A stretch of DNA of 7,298 bases, from positions 1 to 7,298 of the forward strand of contig DASQVO010000450.1 of the NCBI GenBank assembly GCA_035640715.1, written 5' to 3'. The first letter of the stretch is position 1, and each line of letters opens with the position of its first letter. The notes beneath the pieces are model-generated. The model was not told the origin of the DNA, searched no databases, and saw only the letters and a list, made by a program, of their open reading frames with translations. The stretch is from DASQVO01 sp035640715 (GTDB lineage: Bacteria; Actinomycetota; Actinomycetes; Streptosporangiales; Streptosporangiaceae). Position numbers and translations under genes: made by a program. Of this stretch, positions 1 through 5,693 are shown one piece after another.

Positions 1-829
1 CGACCACCTCGACCGCGACCATCTTGCCCGCTCCCTCCGCGTCGAGCTGGAGCTGGCGCGACAGGTCGGCGCAGACCTCGGTGAGCAGGCTGGTGAAGTG
101 AGCGGTGCCCGGCCGCGTGCCGGACGCGCCGCTGGCGAGCACCAGCACGGTGTCGTTGGTGGACATGCATCCGTCGGTGTCCAGCCGGTCGAAGGTCACC
201 CGGACCGCGGAGCGCAGCGCGGCGTCGAGGTCGGCCGCAGGCAGATCGGCGTCGGTGGTCAGCACGCACAGCATCGTGGCCATGGCGGGCGCGAGCATCC
301 CGGCCCCCTTGGCCATGCCGCCGATCACGTAGCCGGCTCCGTCACCGTCCGTGCCCTCGCGGCGGAACGAGATCTTCACCACCTTGTCCGTGGTCCGGAT
401 GGCGTCCGCCGCGGCCAGGCCGCCGCCGCGGGAGGCCTCGGCGACGCACGCGTCCACGCCAGGAAGCAGCTTGTCCATGGGCAGCCGCTCCCCGATCAGG
501 CCGGTGGAGCAGACCGCGATCTCCCCGGCGGAATCACCGAGCGCCGTGCCGAGCCGTTCGGCGGTAGCGTGCGCGTCCTGGAAGCCGAGCGGGCCCGTGC
601 ACGCGTTTGCACCGCCCGAGTTGAGCACCACGGCGCGCACCCGCTCGCCACGCACCACCTGCTGTGTCCACAGCACCGGCGCCGCCTTCACCCGGTTGGA
701 GGTGAAGGTCGCGGCGACGGCGCGGGAGGGCCCGTCGTTGATGACCACGGCGACGTCGCGGTCACCGGATTCCTTGAGGCCGGCGCTGACGCCAGCGGCA
801 CGGAAGCCCAGCGGGGCGGTGACGCTCAA
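1..829 (-). CDS. argJ: ArgJ, glutamate N-acetyltransferase / ornithine acetyltransferase, C-terminus cut by window edge
   Basis: ArgJ transfers the acetyl group from N-acetylornithine to glutamate, recycling it in cytoplasmic arginine biosynthesis; some members also use acetyl-CoA. The first 276 residues are visible (the family is about 390-400). The N-terminus MSVTAPLGFRAAGV is typical of actinobacterial ArgJ. The self-cleavage site is present as 'KGAGMLAPAMATML', with Thr185 (codon 277-275) as the expected nucleophile that splits the precursor into alpha and beta chains. The oxyanion element 'CSTGLIG' lies at about 107-113, and 'SNRVKAAPV' at 44-52 is also conserved. The start is TTG at 829, the only start codon in this frame between the end of argC and the conserved N-terminus; GGAG lies 8 bases upstream. 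It lies 58 bases after argC in the same direction and is presumably co-transcribed with it. The identification is secure; whether it is mono- or bifunctional cannot be told. Confidence 0.95.
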   Translation of the reverse strand, partial: MSVTAPLGFRAAGVSAGLKESGDRDVAVVINDGPSRAVAATFTSNRVKAAPVLWTQQVVRGERVRAVVLNSGGANACTGPLGFQDAHATAERLGTALGDSAGEIAVCSTGLIGERLPMDKLLPGVDACVAEASRGGGLAAADAIRTTDKVVKISFRREGTDGDGAGYVIGGMAKGAGMLAPAMATMLCVLTTDADLPAADLDAALRSAVRVTFDRLDTDGCMSTNDTVLVLASGASGTRPGTAHFTSLLTEVCADLSRQLQLDAEGAGKMVAVEVV

Positions 830-888
830 TTTTCTGTCTCCACTTCTTCCACTGGGACGCTGACCAGTCTGCGCAGCGGTGAGGTCAT
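826..888 (-). other. 20-codon ORF bridging argC and argJ (possible coupling peptide)
   Basis: The ORF starts at an ATG that shares one base with the argC stop (TGATG, 890-886). It ends at a TGA that overlaps the argJ start (TTGA, 829-826). The peptide begins MTSPLRRLVS and ends acidic, VEEVETEN. A GGAG lies 10 bases before its ATG, inside the end of argC. If translated, it would pass ribosomes from argC straight to argJ. Against it being a selected gene, 8 of its 20 sense codons end in A or T (including AGA, TCA and AAT), unlike the flanking genes. It may simply be an A-rich spacer that happens to be open. Confidence 0.2.
838..841 (-). promoter_or_regulatory. Ribosome binding site deciding the argJ TTG start
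   Basis: GGAG is followed by an 8-base A-rich spacer and then TTG at 829. No ATG or GTG occurs in the argJ frame between here and the argC stop, so this site supports the rare TTG start. Confidence 0.6.
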
Positions 889-1988
889 CAAGGCGCGACT
901 CCGTGTGCGGTAAGGCCGGCCGTCTCTGGCAGGCCGAGCATGAGGTTGGCGTTCTGGACGGCCTGGCCGGCCGCGCCCTTGCCGAGGTTGTCGAGCGCGG
1001 CGACGACCACCGCTCGGCCGGCGTGGGTGTCGGCCGCCACCTGGAGATGAGCCGCGTTCGAGCCGGCGGTCGCCGCAGTGCTGGGCCACCGCCCCTCGGG
1101 CAGCAGGTGGATGAAGGGCTCCCCGGCGTAGGCGTCCGCCATTGCCACCCGCAGCAGCGCCGTGACCTCCGCCGCGGAACCGTTTCCCTCCGCCGCCGCG
1201 CCCGCGAGGCGCGCCGTGCAGGTGGCGAGGATGCCCCGCGGCATCGGCGCCAGCGACGGCGTGAACGAGACGGTCACGGCGCCCGGCGGGGCATCCTGCG
1301 GGCCGAGTCCGCGGGCCTTCGCCGCGGCGGCTGCTTCGGACAGGGCCTGCTCGATCTCGGGGGTGTGGCGGTGCACACCGCCCACCTTGTAGGCGGAGAC
1401 GGCCCCCATGACCTCGCTGGCCATCAGTTCGGGGGTGGCACTCCGGCCCGCGCCCGATGTGCCCGAGGCCGCGACGATCACGATGTCGTCCGGCTCGGCC
1501 AGGCCGCTGGCCACCAGCGGGGCGAGGGCCAGGATCGACGTGGTCGCGTAGCAGCCGGGCGAGGCGACCCTCGCCGACGACCGGATCCGCTCCCGCGCGC
1601 CGGGCAGTTCCGGCAGCCCGTAGGTCCAGCGGCCCGGGTGCGTGCCGCCGTAGTATTTCTCCCAGGCGGCCGGGTCGGCGAGCCGGAACCCGGCTCCCAA
1701 GTCGACGATCTTGGCCTCGGCCGGCAGGTCCGCGGCCAGCGCGGCGGCCTCGGCGTGCGGGAGCGCCATGAACACGAGGTCGGCCCCGGCGAGGGCCGCG
1801 GGATCGGTAGGACCGAACGTACGGTCCGCGAGGCCGACGAGGTTCGGGTGGACGGAGGTGACGGGAGCGCCCGCGCTGGACCCCGCGGCCAGCGGCCCGA
1901 TTTCCAGGTCAGGATGGCCGGCGAGGAGACGGAGAAGCTCGCCGCCCGCATAGCCGCTGGCCCCTGCCACCGCGACCCGTGCGCCCAT
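888..1988 (-). CDS. argC: ArgC, N-acetyl-gamma-glutamyl-phosphate reductase
   Basis: ArgC performs the NADPH-dependent reduction of N-acetylglutamyl-5-phosphate to N-acetylglutamate semialdehyde, the third step from glutamate in cytoplasmic arginine synthesis. The protein has 366 residues, close to the usual length. The N-terminal dinucleotide-binding element is GASGYAGGELLRLL (residues 9-22). The catalytic cysteine is Cys146 in ASPGCYATT. The dehydrogenase domain carries 'SGAGRSATPE' (178-187), the conserved 'YKVGGVHRHTPEIEQ' (200-214, containing the candidate catalytic histidine), 'FTPSLAPMPRGI' (242-253) and the C-terminal 'NLGKGAAGQAVQNANLMLG' (334-352). The start is ATG at 1988, with a strong AGGAGG (2004-1999) 10 bases upstream. 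It is first of the visible arg genes and is followed by argJ after 58 bases. An AT-rich, ArgR-box-like region 60-100 bases upstream suggests arginine repression. Confidence 0.97.
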   Translation of the reverse strand: MGARVAVAGASGYAGGELLRLLAGHPDLEIGPLAAGSSAGAPVTSVHPNLVGLADRTFGPTDPAALAGADLVFMALPHAEAAALAADLPAEAKIVDLGAGFRLADPAAWEKYYGGTHPGRWTYGLPELPGARERIRSSARVASPGCYATTSILALAPLVASGLAEPDDIVIVAASGTSGAGRSATPELMASEVMGAVSAYKVGGVHRHTPEIEQALSEAAAAAKARGLGPQDAPPGAVTVSFTPSLAPMPRGILATCTARLAGAAAEGNGSAAEVTALLRVAMADAYAGEPFIHLLPEGRWPSTAATAGSNAAHLQVAADTHAGRAVVVAALDNLGKGAAGQAVQNANLMLGLPETAGLTAHGVAP

Positions 1989-2051
1989 CTTCCGCTTTCC
2001 TCCTCTTCCCCGTTCCGCATGGCCCCTGCTGTGTGCGTGCCAGTGAACCCA

Positions 2052-2089
2052 CTTGGAAAAGTATGCAGTATTTCGATTAATTATGCAAG
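2052..2089 (-). promoter_or_regulatory. Candidate tandem ARG boxes (ArgR operator) upstream of argC
   Basis: A stretch of 38 bases with only 11 G/C stands out in a strongly GC-rich window. Read on the minus strand, it holds two 18-base segments, 2089-2072 and 2069-2052, each with TGCAT as its left half-site, 20 bp apart and separated by 2 bp. Compared with the E. coli ARG box TNTGNATWWWWATNCANA, they satisfy 11 and 10 of the 14 constrained positions. Paired ARG boxes 2-3 bp apart are the known binding unit of hexameric ArgR. ArgR itself is not in the window, so the assignment rests on sequence pattern and position. Confidence 0.6.
2060..2088 (-). promoter_or_regulatory. Candidate argC promoter
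   Basis: On the minus strand TTGCAT (2088-2083) is followed by a 17-base spacer and CATACT (2065-2060). CATACT matches TATAAT at 4 of 6 positions and TTGCAT matches TTGACA at 3 of 6. Transcription would start near 2053, giving a leader of about 65 bases before the argC ATG. The promoter lies fully inside the two candidate ARG boxes, as expected for a repressed promoter. The start site is inferred, not seen. Confidence 0.45.
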
Positions 2090-2215
2090 CTCCGGGCAGC
2101 GGGGCTGAGGCGGGCAGTGGGTCTGGGGAATGCCAGGCGGCGGCTGGCCCGGGTAACCTTACGTGCGGCGGCGCTGGCTATGCGGGTAAACGGCGCACCG
2201 GAGCGACGCCCGGCC

Positions 2216-2244
2216 GGCACGCGGTATGCCTGGCACGCGGCATG
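2216..2244 (+). repeat. Direct repeat GGCACGCGGYATG, two copies
   Basis: GGCACGCGGTATG (2216-2228) and GGCACGCGGCATG (2232-2244) differ at one base and are 16 bp apart. They lie in the divergent intergenic region between argC and the lipoprotein gene. The function is unknown; a regulator site is possible. The sequence from 2090 to 2215 shows nothing I can assign. Confidence 0.4.
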
Positions 2245-2258
2245 ACAGGTCGTATGGG

Positions 2259-2287
2259 CTGGCAGATGCGGATGCGGACTGTAACCT
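2259..2287 (+). promoter_or_regulatory. Weak candidate promoter of the lipoprotein gene
   Basis: CTGGCA (2259-2264, 4 of 6 against TTGACA), a 17-base spacer, and TAACCT (2282-2287), which fits the actinobacterial TANNNT minus-10 rule. It would start transcription near 2294, about 60 bases before the ATG. Two copies of GATGCGGA fill part of the spacer. No other reasonable hexamer pair was found in this interval, but the match is modest. Confidence 0.3.
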
Positions 2288-2341
2288 GGCGATGCGGAAA
2301 CTGAATCCAAGGTGACGTGCGACCGAATCCAAGGATGCGGA
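2265..2341 (+). repeat. Four copies of GATGCGGA upstream of the lipoprotein gene
   Basis: Exact copies at 2265-2272, 2271-2278 (overlapping the first by two bases), 2291-2298 and 2334-2341, within 77 bp. The last ends just before the ribosome binding site. Spacings are 6, 20 and 43. They interleave with the GAATCCAAGG repeat. They may be binding sites for a regulator or residues of local duplication. Confidence 0.55.
2300..2334 (+). repeat. Tandem 13-bp direct repeat ACYGAATCCAAGG
   Basis: ACTGAATCCAAGG (2300-2312) and ACCGAATCCAAGG (2322-2334) match at 12 of 13 positions with a 22-bp period, about two helical turns. The second copy ends 19 bases before the lipoprotein ATG. That spacing suits two protein units on one face of the helix, or a leader RNA element if transcription starts upstream. 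Confidence 0.5.
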
Positions 2342-2353
2342 GAGGAGACATCG

Positions 2354-2794
2354 ATGCATCCCCGCTGCCAGCGCTTTCACGGCCGGCACCCCGGCCGCCG
2401 CGTTAGCCGCAGCCTCGGCCGGGCCGCACTACCGGCCGTCGCGGCTGGTCTCGGAATCAGCCTTCTCACCGCATGCGGCACGTCGAGCGCTTCAAGCACA
2501 TCGAGCGCCAGCAGGACCTGCGGCACGACCCGGACAGCCGCGAACGTTCCGGTCATCGTCAAGGTGAGCCAGGGGGCGGTCTCCTGTACAACCGCGCTGC
2601 GCGTCGAGAGCTCTTACGCGGCCCTGATCCGGGCGGGCAAGGTGCGCGGCAACGGCGGCGGTGCCCCCGTGAAGGTGAGCGGCTGGACCTGCCAGGGCCT
2701 CCCCACTCCCGAGGTCCTGAGGACCGGCGAGACCTCCACCTGCCGCGCGGGCGGCGCCGAAGTCCTCGAGATCCTCCGTCTCGGCAGGACGTGA
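2354..2794 (+). CDS. Small secreted lipoprotein of unknown function
   Basis: A protein of 146 residues. An arginine-rich N-terminus (residues 1-23) is followed by a hydrophobic stretch (24-38) and the lipobox LTAC, with Cys41 as the lipidated first mature residue, so export and anchoring to the outer face of the membrane are predicted. A Ser/Thr/Ala-rich linker (43-55) leads to a domain of about 90 residues with 'VIVKVSQGAVSC' (67-78), 'GNGGGAPVKVSGWTC' (99-113) and 'TSTCRAGGAEV' (127-137). Cys56, 78, 113 and 130 could form two disulfides. This pattern resembles small secreted actinobacterial proteins without an assigned role. The start is ATG 2354, with AGGAG 6 bases upstream; the in-frame GTG at 2312 lacks a comparable site. 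It is the only plus-strand gene here, divergent from argC and convergent with pheT, so it probably has its own regulation. No function is proposed. Confidence 0.82.
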   Translation: MHPRCQRFHGRHPGRRVSRSLGRAALPAVAAGLGISLLTACGTSSASSTSSASRTCGTTRTAANVPVIVKVSQGAVSCTTALRVESSYAALIRAGKVRGNGGGAPVKVSGWTCQGLPTPEVLRTGETSTCRAGGAEVLEILRLGRT

Positions 2795-2846
2795 AGATCT
2801 CCACACGCCCCCTGTCACAGCCAGGTCCGACATTTAACGCCGCCAC

Positions 2847-2912
2847 ACGGCCGGGGAGACTGGTGGCCACCAGAGCATGCCACCGTGGTCACCATATCCG
2901 GTGACCGGCCGT
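2847..2912. terminator. Cluster of dyads between convergent lipoprotein gene and pheT (possible bidirectional terminator)
   Basis: A perfect 14-bp palindrome, CTGGTGGCCACCAG, lies at 2860-2873. GGTCACC (2887-2893) pairs with GGTGACC (2900-2906) around a 6-base loop. The outer arms ACGGCC (2847-2852) and GGCCGT (2907-2912) can close around both. There is no T-run on either strand, as is common for actinobacterial terminators. A protein-binding role for the palindrome is equally possible. Confidence 0.35.
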
Positions 2913-2930
2913 GGCCGGGGGCCGTGCGCT

Positions 2931-2978
2931 GGCCGGGGCAGGCCCTTGGCTTCCTGCCGTCCCGGGGCTGCCCCGGCC
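2931..2978 (-). terminator. GC hairpin(s) just after pheT, likely terminator
   Basis: GGCCGGGGCAG (2931-2941) and CTGCCCCGGCC (2968-2978) are perfect 11-bp complements around a 26-base loop. An alternative compact hairpin uses CCGGGG (2962-2967), loop CTG and CCCCGG (2971-2976). It begins 16 bases after the pheT stop. No U-tract follows. Confidence 0.5.
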
Positions 2979-2994
2979 CGGGAGCGCGGGGCCC

Positions 2995-5691
2995 TCAGCC
3001 GGCGCGGAGGATGGCGCCGACGCGGCGCTCCGCCTCCGCCACGGCGGCGTCCCGCGCGGCGGTCGCCTCTGCCGCGGTCAGCGTCCGGTCGGGGGCGCGG
3101 AACCGCAGAGTGTAGGCGAGCGACTTGCGGCCCTCGCCCACCTGCTCCCCGGCGTAGATGTCGAAGAGCCGGATATCCTCCAGCAGTTCGCCGCCGTCCG
3201 CTGTGGCGGCACCGGCGGCCAGGGCCGCCTGGACGTCCGCGGCCGGCACCGACGCGTCGACGATCAGCGCCACATCCTGGGTGGCGGGCGGGTAGGACGA
3301 GAGGCGGGGCGCCTGGACCGGCCCGGAGCTCTCGGCCGCCGGGAAGATCACCGACATGTCAAGCTCGATCGCGCAGGTGCGCGGCGGCAGGCCGAAGGCC
3401 TCCACCACCCGCGGGTGGAGCTCGCCCGCGTAACCCGCGAGCCATTCCTTGCGATGCGGGCTGAGCTGCCCGTCGGCGGCCGCCGCCGCAGCGCCGTCCC
3501 GGCTGTCGGTCGCGCGGCTGGCCTGGCCGACCTGCACGAACACGGCGGCACAGCGCCCCGGGTGCCAGGGCGCCTGCCTGCCGGCGCGCACCTCGAGCGG
3601 GACCCGGCAGATCCGCCCGACTTCCCGGGCGGCCTCGACGGCGTCGGCCCAGGACGCCCGGCGTCCCTGGCCCCACCAGCCCGCCGATTCCCGGTCTCCC
3701 GACAGGACGACGGCGACGTGCAGCGGCTGATCGGGCAGCGCGGCGTCCAGCGAGGCGATCTCCTCGACCGTCGGCGCCCGGCCGACGGGCAGGATGGGCG
3801 CGACCGCCCGGCCACCGGGCCGGGGCAGGAAGACGAGCCCCATCTCGAACAGCGCCACGTCGCCGAAGCCGCGGCCGATGTTGCGCCCGAGCACCCGGAA
3901 CAGGCCCGGGAGCAGCGTGGTCTGCAGCAGCGGCTCATCCTCGCTGAGCGGGTTGGCGAGCGCGAGCGCCTCCCGCCGCGGGTCGTCGGGCGGAAGCTGC
4001 AGCGCATCGGCGTCGGCGGCGGAGCCGAACGGCGCGGCGGTCACCTCCACGTATCCCGCTCCGGCGAGCCCCCGGCTCACCGCACGGCGGAGCCGCTGCC
4101 TCGCCGTCAGGCCGCGGCCGGCGAACGCGCGCGGCCTGCGCACCGGGATGTTCTCATATCCCTCGAGGCGGATCACCTCCTCGGCCAGATCGGCAGGGGC
4201 GGTGAGGTCCGGCCGCCACGACGGCGGGATGGCGAGCAGCGTCTGGTGTGCGCGGTCGTGCTTGCCGTGGTCGTTGCGCTCATGCGCAGGCGCGGCCGCG
4301 GCAGTGGACGTGGCAGGGCCGGGCGGGCGGACGTCACAGCCGACCTGGCGCAGCCTGCGCATCACCGTGTCGAGCCCGTAGACGACCCCGGCCACCCTGT
4401 CCGGGTAGTCGACGGCCATCGGGATCGTGACCGGCGGCACGTCCACGGACGCGTGGGTGCAGCCGGGGACGATCGTCCCGCCGCCGAGCGACGCCAGCAT
4501 CGAGACCGCCTTCGCCGAGGCGCGCAACGGCAGCTCGCGGTCGACACCGCGCTCGAAGCGATAGGACGCCTCGCTGTGCAGCCGGTGCCGCCGGCTCATC
4601 CGGGCCGTGCCGGCCGCGGAGAAGTGGGCTGCCTCGATCAGCAGGTCGGTAGAGCTTTCGTCGATCTCGGTGGACAGGCCGCCCATTGTGCCCGCCAGCG
4701 AGATCGGGCCGGAGTCGTCGGTGATCAGGGTGTCGTCGGGATCCAGCGCGCGGACCACGTGGTCGAGCGTTTCCAGCCGTTCGCCCGGCCGGGCCCGGCG
4801 GACCACGATCGGCCCGCTCACCTTGGTGTCGTCGAACGCGTGCAGCGGCTGGCCGAGCTCGAGCATGAGGTAATTGGTCACGTCCACCGCGAGCGAGACG
4901 CTCCGGATACCCGAACGGGCCAGCCGGACCCACATCCACAGTGGCGTCGCCGCGTCCGGGCGGAACCCGCGCACCTCCCGGAGTACGAACCGGTCGCAGG
5001 CGGCCGGGTCGCCAATGCTCGCCGGCCGGACCTTGCCGGACACCCAGTCCAGATCGCCGCCGAGCTCGGCGGGGCCAGGCAGCCCAGCGCCGGCTGGGTC
5101 GGTGTACGCCGTGCCGTAGGCGATGGCGAGTTCCCGGGCCAGGCCGCGCACGGACACGCAGTAGCCGCGGTCCGGGGTCACGGCGATGTCGAGCACGTCG
5201 TCCCGCAGCCCGGCGTAAGCGACGAAGTCCGCGCCCAGCGGGGCGTCCGGGGACAGCACCAGAATCCCGGAATGGTCATCACCGATGCCCAGTTCCTTCG
5301 CGGAGCAGATCATGCCCTCGGAGAGGTGCCCGTAGGTCTTGCGCGCGCCGATCTCGAAGCCGCCCGGGAGCACGGCGCCAGGCTGAGCCAGGGCCACCTT
5401 GTCGCCAGCCTTGAAATTGGTCGCGCCGCAGATGACGCCGCTGGTCCCGGCGCTGCCCAGCTCGTGGCTCTCTTCGGTGGTGACCCGGCAGTACCTGATC
5501 GGCTTCTTGAACCCGGGCAGTTCCTCGACCGACAGGACCCGGGCGACGACGACGCCGCGGATGTCGTGGCCGACCGGCTCGACGGACTCGACCTCCAGGC
5601 CTGCGGCCGTCAGCCGTCTCGCCACGTCGGCCGGCTCGACGGCCTGGTCCACCGGCGCGTACTCGCGCAGCCAGGAAAGCGGAACCTTCAT
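2995..5691 (-). CDS. pheT: PheT, phenylalanyl-tRNA synthetase beta subunit, with two inserts
   Basis: The beta subunit of the cytoplasmic alpha2-beta2 enzyme that charges tRNA-Phe; it binds tRNA and edits mischarged Tyr-tRNA. The protein has 898 residues, against roughly 800-850 usual. In order: start MKVPLSWLREY; an OB-fold tRNA-binding domain at about 40-155 ('ICGATNFKAGD', 'LSEGMICSAKELG'); the B3/B4 editing domain at about 215-400 ('QPLHAFDD' 281-288, 'AGTMGG' 333-338, Glu353 in 'LLIEAAHF', 'SEASYRFERGVD' 373-384); B5 at about 415-515 ('PPSWRPDLTAPADLAEEVIRLEGY'-type segment, 489-512); a catalytic-like core at about 520-775; and the FDX-ACB anticodon-binding domain at about 795-898. Inserts lie at about 455-484 and 721-750. 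The ATG at 5691 follows the pheS stop by 2 bases (TGACCATG), with GGAG inside the end of pheS, indicating translational coupling. An open reading frame continues upstream of this ATG but overlaps pheS and is not used. Confidence 0.97.
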   Translation of the reverse strand: MKVPLSWLREYAPVDQAVEPADVARRLTAAGLEVESVEPVGHDIRGVVVARVLSVEELPGFKKPIRYCRVTTEESHELGSAGTSGVICGATNFKAGDKVALAQPGAVLPGGFEIGARKTYGHLSEGMICSAKELGIGDDHSGILVLSPDAPLGADFVAYAGLRDDVLDIAVTPDRGYCVSVRGLARELAIAYGTAYTDPAGAGLPGPAELGGDLDWVSGKVRPASIGDPAACDRFVLREVRGFRPDAATPLWMWVRLARSGIRSVSLAVDVTNYLMLELGQPLHAFDDTKVSGPIVVRRARPGERLETLDHVVRALDPDDTLITDDSGPISLAGTMGGLSTEIDESSTDLLIEAAHFSAAGTARMSRRHRLHSEASYRFERGVDRELPLRASAKAVSMLASLGGGTIVPGCTHASVDVPPVTIPMAVDYPDRVAGVVYGLDTVMRRLRQVGCDVRPPGPATSTAAAAPAHERNDHGKHDRAHQTLLAIPPSWRPDLTAPADLAEEVIRLEGYENIPVRRPRAFAGRGLTARQRLRRAVSRGLAGAGYVEVTAAPFGSAADADALQLPPDDPRREALALANPLSEDEPLLQTTLLPGLFRVLGRNIGRGFGDVALFEMGLVFLPRPGGRAVAPILPVGRAPTVEEIASLDAALPDQPLHVAVVLSGDRESAGWWGQGRRASWADAVEAAREVGRICRVPLEVRAGRQAPWHPGRCAAVFVQVGQASRATDSRDGAAAAAADGQLSPHRKEWLAGYAGELHPRVVEAFGLPPRTCAIELDMSVIFPAAESSGPVQAPRLSSYPPATQDVALIVDASVPAADVQAALAAGAATADGGELLEDIRLFDIYAGEQVGEGRKSLAYTLRFRAPDRTLTAAEATAARDAAVAEAERRVGAILRAG

Positions 5692-5693
5692 GG

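Noticed and set aside
98..913. 271-codon plus-strand frame antisense to argJ
   Set aside because: Shadow of argJ with no recognisable motifs or ribosome binding site.
1989..2020. ATG at 2020 upstream of argC as an alternative start or leader peptide
   Set aside because: It is in a different frame, runs far into argC without stop, and is not rich in arginine codons.
879..2108. 409-codon plus-strand frame antisense to argC
   Set aside because: Same GC-bias shadow; no family features, while the minus strand encodes complete ArgC motifs.
2077..2310. Small minus-strand frame (77 codons) and overlapping plus-strand frame 2053-2304 in the argC/lipoprotein intergenic region
   Set aside because: No ribosome binding site or protein-like pattern; both run across the likely argC promoter/operator and repeat region.
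2296..2320. GGAAAC as a minus-35 of an ECF sigma promoter for the lipoprotein gene
   Set aside because: No CGTC/CGTT-type minus-10 lies about 16 bases downstream (TGCGAC is found instead).
2312..2353. Upstream in-frame GTG start for the lipoprotein gene
   Set aside because: It would put 14 extra residues before an already sufficient signal peptide, overlaps the direct repeat, and lacks a properly spaced ribosome binding site. ATG 2354 has AGGAG.
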